Positions 14,840 through 22,581 of a DNA stretch of 27,329 nucleotides are shown here, piece by piece. Below the pieces are notes generated by a model. It did not search any database. It was not told where the DNA came from and saw only the letters and a list, made by a program, of their open reading frames with translations. How positions within the stretch are numbered: position 1 is the stretch's first letter; every line of letters begins with the position of its first letter. Made by a program: the position numbers and the translations under genes. Source of the stretch: DASRRB01 sp036732755 (GTDB lineage Bacteria; Planctomycetota; B15-G4; SIAN01); contig DAINBU010000062.1 of assembly GCA_036732755.1 (NCBI GenBank), positions 1 to 27,329 on the forward strand, written 5' to 3'.

Positions 14840-16567
14840 ATGCCCACGATCCACCGTTTCACGGCTCCCGCGGCCGCGCTGCTTCTCCTGCTCGCGACTC
14901 CTGCGACCGCCCCGGCTCAGTCGACCGTGCGCGCGAGCGTCGACGCGTCGAACGGGGAATCGAACAACTGGAGCGGCTGCACCTGGATCGGCGAGTCTCC
15001 CGCGCTCTCCGCCGACGACCGGTGGGTCGCCTTCGAGAGCCTCGCGTCGAATCTCGTGTCGGGCGACAAGAACGGTTCGATCGACGTCTTCGTGAAGGAT
15101 CTCTCGACCGGCGGCATCGTGCGCGTCAGCGTCGACTCCGCGGGCGTAGAGGGCGATCGCGACAGCACCAACCCGTCGCTCTCCGGCGACGGGCGGTTCG
15201 TCGCCTTCCTGAGCATGTCGAACAACCTCGTCGCCGGCGACACGAACAACACGTACGACGTCTTCCTCCACGACCACGACCCGGACGGGAACGGGATCTT
15301 CGACGAGGGCAACGGCGTCACGACGCGCGTCAGCGTCCGCTCGAACGGGGCGCAGGCGAACAGCGCCAGCGGCTATCCGATGGTCTCCGCCGACGGGTCG
15401 ACCGTCGTCTACTTCAGCTACGCGACCAACCTCGTCGGCAGCGACACGAACGGCGCGGCCGACCTCTTCGCGTACGACCGGCTCTCCGCGAAGACGACGC
15501 GCGTGAGCCTCGACTCGGCCGGACTGCAGGCCAACGACGCCAGCTACCAATCCGCGGTCTCCGCCGACGGGCAGGTCGTCGCGTTCACGAGCTACGCCAC
15601 CAACCTCGTCGCCGGCGATTCGAACGGCAACACCGACATCTTCGTCCGCGACCGGAGCACCGGGACGACGACGCGCGCGAGCGTCGACTCCTCGGGCGCC
15701 CAGGCGAACTCGAGCAGCAGCGACCCGGGGATCTCCGCCGACGGCAACGTCGTCTCGTTCACGAGCAACGCGACGAACCTCGTCGCCGGCGACACGAACG
15801 TGGCCTCCGACGTCTTCGTCCACGACCGCGCCTCGGGCGCGACCGAGCGCGTGAGCATCGACTCCGCGGGGACGGAGGCCGACGGCGTGAGCGTCTCGTG
15901 CCTCCTCGGCCCCTCCGCCGACGGGCGCTTCGTCGCCTTCTACTCCTCGGCCGACAACCTCGTCGCCGGCGATTCGAACGGCGTCCAGGACGTCTTCGTC
16001 CGCGACCGGAAGAGGGCGACGACGACGCGCGTGAGCGTCGACTCCTCCGGTTCCGAAGGCGACGGCGGCAGCGTCATGCCGGGCCTCTCCGCGGACGGCG
16101 AGCTCGTCGCGTTCGCGAGCTCGGCCGACGACCTGGTGGCGGGCGACTCGAACGGGGTGTCCGACGTCTTCGTCCGCAACCGCTGCGTCGCGATCGCGTC
16201 GAGCTACGGCGCCGGCTGGCCCGGCACGCTCGGCATCCCGACGCTCGTCGAGAGCGGCGACCCGGTCCTCGGCGCGAACCTCACCGTCACGATCTCGAAC
16301 TCGCTCGGCGCGAACACGCCGGGGCTCGTGCTGATCGGCCTCGCCGAGGCGAACGTCCTCACGCCGAAGGGCGGGACGCTGCTCGTCGCGCCGCTGCTGT
16401 GGATCCCGCTGCTGATCCACGCGGCCGGCGAAAGCCTGAGCGGCTCGCTCCCGAACGACCCGGCGCTCTGCGGCGTCGCGGTCCACCTGCAGGCGCTCGA
16501 GCTCGACGCCGGCGCGTCGAAGGGGATCTCGTTCACCGCGGGGCTGAAGCTGCTGCTCGGCTTCTGA
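14840..16567 (+). CDS. Secreted seven-repeat (PD40/TolB-like) beta-propeller protein with C-terminal planctomycete-type module
   Basis: A protein of 575 residues. A signal peptide (about 1-27, ending TAPAQ) is followed by seven repeats of about 57-68 residues with the pattern SADGRxVAFxSxATNLVAGDxNGxxDVF, a DR element and TTRVSVDSxG. This is a seven-bladed propeller, with an N-terminal VRASVDAS strand that could close the ring. Each repeat carries a GDxNGxxD loop that could bind calcium. Repeat 2 has an inserted EF-hand-like loop (DPDGNGIFDE, near residues 147-156). Residues about 453-575 (SYGAGWPGTLGIPTLVESG onward) form a separate module that I recognise from the C termini of many planctomycete secreted proteins; its role is unknown and could be anchoring or sorting. 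No enzymatic motif is seen. Start ATG 14840 with GAGG 6 bases upstream. Confidence 0.87.
   Translation: MPTIHRFTAPAAALLLLLATPATAPAQSTVRASVDASNGESNNWSGCTWIGESPALSADDRWVAFESLASNLVSGDKNGSIDVFVKDLSTGGIVRVSVDSAGVEGDRDSTNPSLSGDGRFVAFLSMSNNLVAGDTNNTYDVFLHDHDPDGNGIFDEGNGVTTRVSVRSNGAQANSASGYPMVSADGSTVVYFSYATNLVGSDTNGAADLFAYDRLSAKTTRVSLDSAGLQANDASYQSAVSADGQVVAFTSYATNLVAGDSNGNTDIFVRDRSTGTTTRASVDSSGAQANSSSSDPGISADGNVVSFTSNATNLVAGDTNVASDVFVHDRASGATERVSIDSAGTEADGVSVSCLLGPSADGRFVAFYSSADNLVAGDSNGVQDVFVRDRKRATTTRVSVDSSGSEGDGGSVMPGLSADGELVAFASSADDLVAGDSNGVSDVFVRNRCVAIASSYGAGWPGTLGIPTLVESGDPVLGANLTVTISNSLGANTPGLVLIGLAEANVLTPKGGTLLVAPLLWIPLLIHAAGESLSGSLPNDPALCGVAVHLQALELDAGASKGISFTAGLKLLLGF
14996..16190 (+). repeat. 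Seven in-frame tandem repeats of about 171-204 bases encoding propeller blades
   Basis: The coding sequence repeats the same order of motifs seven times, with the GDxNG-type segment near 15061, 15237, 15441, 15617, 15788, 15968 and 16143. Units 3-7 are alike enough at DNA level (for example repeated aacctcgtcgccggcga) to suggest recent duplication or ongoing recombination between blades. Unit 2 is longer because of the EF-hand-like insertion. These are protein repeats, not a CRISPR array. Confidence 0.8.
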
Positions 16568-16580
16568 CCGGGCCGCCCCG

Positions 16581-16599
16581 GCGCCGCGAAACGCGGCGC
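16581..16599. terminator. Perfect 8-bp hairpin between convergent genes
   Basis: GCGCCGCG, a loop AAA, and CGCGGCGC form a perfect GC-only stem in the 40-base gap between the stop of the propeller gene (16567) and the stop of the ACP gene (16608). It could end transcription from both sides. There is no T run on either strand, so if it is a terminator it is of the T-less type common in very GC-rich genomes. Confidence 0.45.
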
Positions 16600-16607
16600 G
16601 CTCTCGC

Positions 16608-16886
16608 TCACACCGTCGCGACGAACGCGAGGAGCTTGCGCAGCGACTGGAAGTTCTCGGGCTTCACCGCGCCGTCGGGGAACGGCTTGCCGAGCCGCTT
16701 CTCGAGCCACGCGACCGTCTTCAGGATCCCCATCGAGTCGAGGCCGACGGCCAGGAGGTCGTCGTCGTCGGAGAGCTCGGATTCGGGCACGAGCTCGCCG
16801 AAGATCAGGCGGCAGAGCTCGGCGCGCAGCGCGTCGCGCAGGTCGTCGCGCGGGGCGCGGCCGGTCGCCTCGCCGCCGGCCGCCAT
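16608..16886 (-). CDS. Stand-alone acyl carrier protein, coupled to the radical SAM gene
   Basis: A protein of 92 residues with the phosphopantetheine attachment site in VGLDSMGILK; the Ser of LDS is the modified residue. It is preceded by an acidic stretch (ESELSDDDDL) and followed by a recognition helix (VAWLEKRLGKPF), a normal ACP layout. It is not the housekeeping AcpP type (which reads DSLD): DSMG, the longer N terminus and the location point to a dedicated carrier. Its ATG overlaps the stop codon of the radical SAM gene by one base (TGATG), so the two are very probably translated together. The carrier would hold an acyl or other thioester-linked substrate for that enzyme, or deliver its product. 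Confidence 0.9.
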   Translation of the reverse strand: MAAGGEATGRAPRDDLRDALRAELCRLIFGELVPESELSDDDDLLAVGLDSMGILKTVAWLEKRLGKPFPDGAVKPENFQSLRKLLAFVATV

Positions 16887-18808
16887 CACGCGCCTGCCGC
16901 GACGCCGTCTTCGGAGGGCGCCGGCGCGCCCGGCTTGGGCGGCGCGGTCGGCGCGACCACCGGCAGCAGCGGCCCGGAGCGCGGGATCACCTGCTCGAAG
17001 TGCTTCGCCTCGGCGCGCGCCTTCTCGGTCCCGGCGGCGGTGAGGTCGACCTCCTTCTGCTTGGCGTAGACCTCGTGGCGCCCCTTCTCGCGGTACCAGT
17101 CCTTCAGCTTCACGCCGTGCATCTTCTCGACGATCTTGCGCCAGCCGATGCCGGTGTTGTAGGCGCAGAAGCTGATCTCTCCCGCCTGCGTCGCGTAGGG
17201 GATGATGCACATCTCGGTGCGGCGGAAGTCGTAGTTGAAGAGGTCCTGGAACCACATGCCGGCGACGGTGAGCAGCCCCCAGCGGAACTTCTTCGACTTC
17301 GAGATGCCGAGGCTGCCGCCGCTGTGCGAGTCGATCTGGCGGATCAGGTCGAGGAACCGCATGCCCCGCGGCGCGCCGAACGGGTTGAAGTTCCGCAGCA
17401 GCGAGAGGCCGGTGAGGAGCGCGGTCCACTTGCGGCTGCGCGCCCAATCGTTGATCTGCGTGACGTCGTCGAGGAAGCGCTCGAGGTCGATGAAGCGCGG
17501 GACCGCCGTGCACTCCTTGGTGGCCATGTCGACCATCACGTAGGTCCCGATCCCGCAGTTGGGATGGCAGCCGCATTTCACGCTGCCCCAGTCGGCGCCC
17601 GGCCCCTTCGCGAGGTCGGCGAGGTCGGAGAGCGTCCCGGTCGAGGAGAGCGGGTACCAGTCGTCGACCGGCTTGGTGAGCCCGGTCTGCTTGCTGAAGT
17701 CGGCGGCGAGGTCGGAGAGCGTGTAGCGCCAGCGCTGCCGCTGCTCGTCGGGGATGTGCTCGTCGCGGCCGGTGAAGCTCACCGGCTGGAAGCTGATGGT
17801 GTGGATCGCGTGGATGTTCTTCAGCGTGAAGTCGAAGATCCCCTTCAGCGCCTGGTTGTTGACCGTGTTCACCACCGTGACGACCAGCGCGACGGTGACA
17901 CCGGCGGCGTGGAGGTTGTCGATCGCCAGCTGCTTCACCTCGAAGAGGTTGCCGACGCCGCGGTGGTCGTTGGCCTCGTTGGTCACCCCGTCGAACTGCA
18001 GGTAGACGAAGCGCAGCCCCGCCTCCTTCGACGCCCGGCAGAACGCCGGGTCCTGCGCGAAGCGGATCCCGTTGCTCGCCGCCTGCACGAAGTCGAAGCC
18101 GACCTTCTTCGAGTAGGCGACCGCCTCGAGGAAGAAGGGGGAGAGCGTCGGCTCGCCGCCGCTGAACTGGACCGAGAGCTGGCGCCGCGGCGTGACGGTA
18201 GTGGCGTCGTCGAGGATCTTCTTCACGTCCTCGAACGTCATCTCGTGCACGAACCCGACCTGGTTCGCGTCCATGAAGCACGGGTCGCACATCATGTTGC
18301 AGCGGTTGGTCAGGTCGACCGTGAGGACCGCACCGCGCCCGTACTTGATGCTCGAGTTCCCGTGCGAATGGAGCCGGTCCTTCACCATCCCGAAGTCGCG
18401 GCCGGGGAAGAGGCGCTCCATGCGGCGGAAGAACGCCGCGTCGGTCGCCATGCGGTCGCGCACAGTGCCGTGGCGCGGACAGGTCTTCTCCATCCAGACC
18501 GCGCCGCCCTCCTCGAAGATGCGCGCCTTCACCTCGCCGGGGTTGAGGGCGATCAGCTGCTGCGGCGTGAGGTCGCCGGCCAGCACCTTCTCCCGCGTCT
18601 CGAACACGCATTGCGGGCAGAGCGAGTCGGTGGTGCGCGGCGTGCCGAGCGGGGGCCGGCTCTTCTCGCGGCTCTTCAGCAGCGGCGCGGGGGCCCACTT
18701 CGGCTGGAAGCGGCCCTCCGCCATCCGGCGATTGACGACCGCCGCGACCTTCCAGGCGCCGTGAGCGAGACCCTTGAGCGCCAGGTCCCCGATCTGGTGC
18801 AGTCTCAT
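16886..18808 (-). CDS. Radical SAM enzyme of COG1964 / tetraether-synthase (Tes)-like type
   Basis: A protein of 640 residues. The radical SAM cluster motif is Cys170-N-M-M-Cys174-D-P-Cys177 after LTVDLTNR, with a following SGGEPTLSP. An N-terminal metal site is indicated by Cys64-P-Q-Cys67 and Cys110-P-R-His113 (KTCPRHG). The C-terminal part has Cys412, Cys414, His415, Cys418 and Cys433 (KCGCHPNCG and KECTAV) and Cys534 and Cys548 (EMCIIPY and ISFCAYN), enough for auxiliary Fe-S clusters. The N-terminal CPxC/CpxHG layout, the radical SAM core and the Cys-rich C terminus match what I know of COG1964, which includes the archaeal tetraether lipid synthase that joins lipid tails, and related bacterial lipid-modifying enzymes. 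The substrate here is not known. Coupling to an ACP suggests radical chemistry on acyl chains. A SPASM-type peptide modifier is less likely, since no precursor peptide is visible. Start ATG 18808, weak Shine-Dalgarno. Confidence 0.85.
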   Translation of the reverse strand: MRLHQIGDLALKGLAHGAWKVAAVVNRRMAEGRFQPKWAPAPLLKSREKSRPPLGTPRTTDSLCPQCVFETREKVLAGDLTPQQLIALNPGEVKARIFEEGGAVWMEKTCPRHGTVRDRMATDAAFFRRMERLFPGRDFGMVKDRLHSHGNSSIKYGRGAVLTVDLTNRCNMMCDPCFMDANQVGFVHEMTFEDVKKILDDATTVTPRRQLSVQFSGGEPTLSPFFLEAVAYSKKVGFDFVQAASNGIRFAQDPAFCRASKEAGLRFVYLQFDGVTNEANDHRGVGNLFEVKQLAIDNLHAAGVTVALVVTVVNTVNNQALKGIFDFTLKNIHAIHTISFQPVSFTGRDEHIPDEQRQRWRYTLSDLAADFSKQTGLTKPVDDWYPLSSTGTLSDLADLAKGPGADWGSVKCGCHPNCGIGTYVMVDMATKECTAVPRFIDLERFLDDVTQINDWARSRKWTALLTGLSLLRNFNPFGAPRGMRFLDLIRQIDSHSGGSLGISKSKKFRWGLLTVAGMWFQDLFNYDFRRTEMCIIPYATQAGEISFCAYNTGIGWRKIVEKMHGVKLKDWYREKGRHEVYAKQKEVDLTAAGTEKARAEAKHFEQVIPRSGPLLPVVAPTAPPKPGAPAPSEDGVAAGA

Positions 18809-18879
18809 GAGGCGCGGATGGTAGCCGGATCCCGCGCCCCGACGCTACGTTGTCGCGACCTGCGTGGGAGAAGGCGGCG
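18809..18879. promoter_or_regulatory. Short divergent promoter region between radical SAM and SthA genes
   Basis: A gap of only 71 bases separates the divergent starts of the radical SAM/ACP pair and the SthA-like operon, so both promoters must lie here or inside the neighbouring genes. TACCAT on the minus strand, just ahead of the radical SAM start, and TACGTT on the plus strand are weak -10 candidates. GGAG and AAGG before 18880 are the Shine-Dalgarno elements of the plus-strand gene. No clear operator is seen. Confidence 0.25.
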
Positions 18880-20292
18880 ATGGCGGCGCAGTACGACTAC
18901 GACCTCGTCTGCATCGGCAGCGGCCCGGCCGGCCAGCGCGGCGCCGTGGCGGCGGCGAAGCTGCGCAAGCGGGCGCTCGTGGTCGAGCGGCGGACGCGGA
19001 TCGGCGGCGAATCCCTCGGTTTCGGGACGATCCCGAGCAAGACCTTCCGCGAGGCGGTCCTCTGGTTCCTCGGCCTCGAGCGCGCCGGCCAGTTCGGCAT
19101 CGCGACCGGCGCCTCCTCCGGGACGCGCAGCGGCGCCTCGTTCGTCCAGCTGAAGAGCCGCGTCGCCGACGTCCTCGCCCGCGAGGTTCGCATCATCGAG
19201 GACCAGCTGCGCCGCAACGGCGTCGAGGTGGCGTCCGGCACCGCGTCGTTCGTCGACGCCCACACCCTCCAGATCCGAGGCCCCGGCGGCGAGCGGCGCG
19301 TCACGTCGCGCTACGTCCTCGTCGCGGTCGGCACGCGGCCGGCGCCTCCGCCCGGCGGCACCCACGACGGCGCGACCATCGTCGACAGCGACGAGATCCT
19401 CGCGATGTCCGACCTGCCGCGCTCGCTCACGGTGATCGGCGGCGGCGTGATCGGGATGGAGTACGCCTCGATGTTCGGCGCGCTCGGCACCGCGGTGACG
19501 GTGATCGAGCGGCGCGACCGCCCGCTCGACTTCCTCGACCGCGAGATCGTCGACGAGCTCATGCACCAGATGCGCGACCGCGGCGTCGTGTTCCGCCTCG
19601 GCGAGACGGTGCTGTCGGTCGAGGTCGCGCAGGAGCCGCGCCTCCACGCCGTCGTGAAGCTCGAGTCGGGGAAGGTCGTCTCGCCCGACGTCGCCTTCTT
19701 CAGCATCGGCCGCATCGGCGCGACCGCCGAGCTCGGGCTCGAGGCGGCCGGCGTCGCGGTCGACGACCGCGGCCGCATCAAGGTCGACGAGCACTTCCAG
19801 ACCTCGACCGCGAACATCTACGCGGCGGGCGACGTGATCGGCCAGCCGGCGCTCGCCGCCACGTCGATGGAGCAGGGGCGCCTCTCGGCGTGCCACGCCT
19901 TCGGCGCCGACGCGCGCCCGATGGCGTCGCACTTCCCGATCGGCATCTACGCGATCCCCGAGGCGTCGATGGTCGGCATGACCGAGCAGGAGCTGACCGC
20001 GCAGAAGATCCCCTACGAGGCCGGCGTCGGGCGCTACCGCGACACCGCGCGCGGCCAGATCCTGGGCGACGACTCGGGGCTCTTGAAGATGCTCTTCCAC
20101 CGCGAGGACCGCCGCCTGCTCGGCGCGCACTGCATCGGGACGGGCGCGACCGAGCTGATCCACGTCGGCCAGGCAATGCTCAGGCTCGGCGGCGGGCTCG
20201 ACTACTTCCTGCGGACCGTCTTCAACTACCCGACGCTCGCCGAGTGCTACAAGGTCGCCGCGTTGAACGCCGCCAACCGGCTGAACGGATGA
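18880..20292 (+). CDS. sthA: Soluble pyridine nucleotide transhydrogenase-like flavoprotein (SthA family)
   Basis: A protein of 470 residues of the class I pyridine nucleotide-disulfide oxidoreductase fold. It has FAD-binding GSGPAG (13-18), a second dinucleotide site in TVIGGGVIGMEYASMFGALG, an FAD-contact IYAAGDVIG, and the C-terminal GTGATELIHVGQA that is typical of SthA. Where dithiol enzymes have GGxCxxxGC, this one reads GGESLGFGTIPSK: Ser45 and Thr50, so there is no redox-active disulfide, and even the single Cys of E. coli SthA is missing. Its likely role is hydride exchange between NADPH and NAD+. It heads an operon: one base separates its stop from the next start. Such a link to nucleotide-sugar genes may reflect cofactor balance or only convenience. 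Start ATG 18880 with GGAG/AAGG upstream. Confidence 0.87.
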   Translation: MAAQYDYDLVCIGSGPAGQRGAVAAAKLRKRALVVERRTRIGGESLGFGTIPSKTFREAVLWFLGLERAGQFGIATGASSGTRSGASFVQLKSRVADVLAREVRIIEDQLRRNGVEVASGTASFVDAHTLQIRGPGGERRVTSRYVLVAVGTRPAPPPGGTHDGATIVDSDEILAMSDLPRSLTVIGGGVIGMEYASMFGALGTAVTVIERRDRPLDFLDREIVDELMHQMRDRGVVFRLGETVLSVEVAQEPRLHAVVKLESGKVVSPDVAFFSIGRIGATAELGLEAAGVAVDDRGRIKVDEHFQTSTANIYAAGDVIGQPALAATSMEQGRLSACHAFGADARPMASHFPIGIYAIPEASMVGMTEQELTAQKIPYEAGVGRYRDTARGQILGDDSGLLKMLFHREDRRLLGAHCIGTGATELIHVGQAMLRLGGGLDYFLRTVFNYPTLAECYKVAALNAANRLNG

Positions 20293-20293
20293 C

Positions 20294-21562
20294 ATGAGCG
20301 CCGCGCTTCGCAGGGTCTGCGTCGTCGGCATCGGCCGGGTCGGGCTGCCGCTCGCGCTCGCGCTGCAGGAGGCGGGGTTCGAGGTGGTCGGCATCGACCG
20401 CGACCCGGCGCTGCTCGCTGCGATCCGCCGCCACGCCATGCCGTTCCAGGAGCCGGGCTTCGACGAGCTCCTCGCCGCGCGCGGCCTCCTCGTGAGCGAA
20501 GCCTTCGACGCGATCGCGGCCGCCGACGCGGTGATCGTCACGGTCGGCACGCCGCTGCGCGAGCACATCGAGACCGACCTGCGCCAGGTGCAGGACGTGC
20601 TCGACCACGTGGTCCCGCGGCTGAAGCCCGACGCCCTGCTCGTGCTGCGCTCCACCATCGCGCCCGGCACGACCGAGTACGTGCGGCGGACCGTCGAAGC
20701 GCGCACCGGGCGCAAGCTCGGCGACGGCTTCCTGCTGGCGTTCTGCCCCGAGCGGATCGCCGAGGGGAAGGCGCGCGAGGAGCTCCAGTCGCTGCCGCAG
20801 ATCGTCGGCACGCAGGACGCGAAGAGCCGCGCGCGCGCCCGCGAGCTCTTCGCGCCGCTCGGCACGGAGCTGCTCGACACCGACTTCACCGGCGCCGAGC
20901 TCGCCAAGCTCTTCAACAACATCTCGCGCTACGTCTACTTCGCCGTGAGCAACCAGCTCGCGATGGTCGCCGCCCACTTCGGCGCGAACATCCACGAGGT
21001 GCTCCACCTCGCCAACCACAAGTACCCGCGCGGGATCATCGCGGCCCCGGGTCTCACCGCCGGCACCTGCCTGCGCAAGGACTTCGGGATGATCAACGAG
21101 TTCGTGCCCTATCCCGACCTGCTGCTCTCGGCGTGGAAGGTGAACGAGTACGTGCCGCGCTTCCTGGTCGAGGCGGCGCTCGCGCACGGGCCGCTCGCCG
21201 GCCGGACCGTCGCCGTGCTGGGCTACACGTTCAAGCGCGGCGCCGACGACCTGCGCGACTCGCTCGCGCCCAAGCTCGTGCGGCTGATCCAGCGCGAGGT
21301 GCCGCGCGAGGTGCGCGTCTGCGAGCCCCACCTCGCCGGCGAGCTCCCCTCCGCGCGCGAGGACGGCGGCACCGTCCGCAACTGGCCGCTCGCCGACGCG
21401 CTGCGCGGCGCCGACGTCGTCTTCGTCGCCGTGAACCACGACGAGTTCGCGCGCGACGTGCTGCCGAAGGCGGAGCCGCACGCGCTGGTCGTCGACCTCT
21501 GGAACTGCACGGCGCGCGGGCGCATGGCCTACCGCGTCCGCGACGTCGGGACGCGCGCGTGA
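20294..21562 (+). CDS. UDP-glucose/GDP-mannose dehydrogenase family (nucleotide-sugar 6-dehydrogenase)
   Basis: A protein of 422 residues with an N-terminal NAD-binding motif (VVGIGRVGLPLALA), a central domain (ELAKLFNNISRY) and the catalytic Cys259 in TAGTCLRKDFGM, the family's GxCxxKD element. The C-terminal domain has VAVLGYTFKRGADDLRDS. Such enzymes oxidise the C6 hydroxyl of a nucleotide sugar to a carboxylate in two NAD-dependent steps. Length and motifs do not separate UDP-glucose, UDP-ManNAc and GDP-mannose users; the wording is closer to the WecC/other divergent group than to Ugd. The next gene's GTG overlaps its stop (GTGA), so expression is coupled. It probably supplies an acidic sugar for a surface polysaccharide. 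Confidence 0.9.
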   Translation: MSAALRRVCVVGIGRVGLPLALALQEAGFEVVGIDRDPALLAAIRRHAMPFQEPGFDELLAARGLLVSEAFDAIAAADAVIVTVGTPLREHIETDLRQVQDVLDHVVPRLKPDALLVLRSTIAPGTTEYVRRTVEARTGRKLGDGFLLAFCPERIAEGKAREELQSLPQIVGTQDAKSRARARELFAPLGTELLDTDFTGAELAKLFNNISRYVYFAVSNQLAMVAAHFGANIHEVLHLANHKYPRGIIAAPGLTAGTCLRKDFGMINEFVPYPDLLLSAWKVNEYVPRFLVEAALAHGPLAGRTVAVLGYTFKRGADDLRDSLAPKLVRLIQREVPREVRVCEPHLAGELPSAREDGGTVRNWPLADALRGADVVFVAVNHDEFARDVLPKAEPHALVVDLWNCTARGRMAYRVRDVGTRA

Positions 21563-22581
21563 GCGGGAGCGGCGACGTCGCGCTCGTCACCGGCGGCGCC
21601 GGCTTCCTCGGCGCGGCGCTGGTGCGCCGCCTGGTCGCGAGCGGCCGCACGGTCCGCGTCCTCGACGACCACTCGCGCGGCGGCCCCGACCGGCTCGCCG
21701 ACCTGCGCGGGAAGTTCGAGGCGATCGACGGCGACGTGCGTGACGAGGCGCTCGTGAAGCGGGCGGCGCGCGGCTGCGCGACCGTCTTCCACCTCGCCGC
21801 CGTGAACGGCACGCGCTTCTTCTACGAGCAGCCCGAGCGCGTCCTCGACGTCGCGCTGCGCGGGACGCTCGCCGCGGTGATCGCCGCGCGCGAGGCGAAG
21901 GCGCGCCGCTTCCTCTTCGCCTCCTCGGGCGAGGTCTACCACGACCCGCCGACGATCCCGACGCCGGAGGACGTGCGCTGCGTCGTCCCCGATCCGTCCA
22001 ACCCGCGCTTCAGCTACAGCGGCGGCAAGCTCGCGGGCGAGCTCATCACCCGCAACTACCTGCGCGGCCAGGCGACCGGCGCGATCGTCTTCCGGCCGCA
22101 CAACGTCTACGGTCCCGCCATGGGCTTCGAGCACGTGATCCCCAACCTCGTCCACAAGATCCGCGACGCGGCGGCGCGCGCGGCCGCGGCGAAGCCGAAG
22201 GTCGAGATCGAGCTGCAGGGGACCGGGAAGGAGACGCGCGCCTTCTGCTGGGTCGACGACGCCGCCGAGGCGATCGCGCTGCTGGAGGCGAAGGGCGAGC
22301 CGGGTGCGACCTACCACGTCGGGACCGAGGAGGAGATCGCGATCGCCGAGCTGGCGCGACGCCTCGGGACGCTGCGCGGGCTCGAAGTCGTGCCGCGCGC
22401 CGGTCCGGCGCCGGCCGGCGCGCCGGTCCGCCGCTGCGCCGACACGCGCAAGCTGCGCGCGCTCGGCTTCGCGGCGAAGACGTCGCTCGACGAGGGACTG
22501 GCGCGAACGCTTGCGTGGTACTGGGATCACGATGAGCCGGAGGCGAAGCCTCCGTCGGCACCGAAGGCGGGCGGCGCGTGA
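21559..22581 (+). CDS. NAD-dependent nucleotide-sugar epimerase/dehydratase (extended SDR)
   Basis: A protein of 340 residues. The extended-SDR features are VTGGAGFLGAALV (NAD-binding TGxxGFxG), ASSGEVY, and the catalytic Tyr153-S-G-G-Lys157 in FSYSGGKLAGE, then FRPHNVYGP. It acts on an NDP-sugar; the precise reaction (4-epimerisation, 4,6-dehydration or decarboxylation) cannot be decided. Decarboxylation of the acid made by the preceding dehydrogenase is an attractive possibility, since UDP-xylose synthases are related, but the sequence alone does not show it. GTG start at 21559, overlapping the previous stop by 3 bases. The last residues (EAKPPSAPKAGGA) are a low-complexity tail. The next gene again begins with a GTG overlapping its stop. 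Confidence 0.88.
   Translation: MSGSGDVALVTGGAGFLGAALVRRLVASGRTVRVLDDHSRGGPDRLADLRGKFEAIDGDVRDEALVKRAARGCATVFHLAAVNGTRFFYEQPERVLDVALRGTLAAVIAAREAKARRFLFASSGEVYHDPPTIPTPEDVRCVVPDPSNPRFSYSGGKLAGELITRNYLRGQATGAIVFRPHNVYGPAMGFEHVIPNLVHKIRDAAARAAAAKPKVEIELQGTGKETRAFCWVDDAAEAIALLEAKGEPGATYHVGTEEEIAIAELARRLGTLRGLEVVPRAGPAPAGAPVRRCADTRKLRALGFAAKTSLDEGLARTLAWYWDHDEPEAKPPSAPKAGGA

Noticed and set aside
14996..16190. Regular repeats considered as a possible CRISPR array or satellite
   Set aside because: Unit length is about 171-204 bases, the repeats are imperfect and in frame, and they encode beta-propeller blades.
14663..16486. Minus-strand frame of about 600 codons opposite the propeller gene
   Set aside because: Repetitive Arg/Asp/Val protein that mirrors the propeller repeats; no start signal and no domain.
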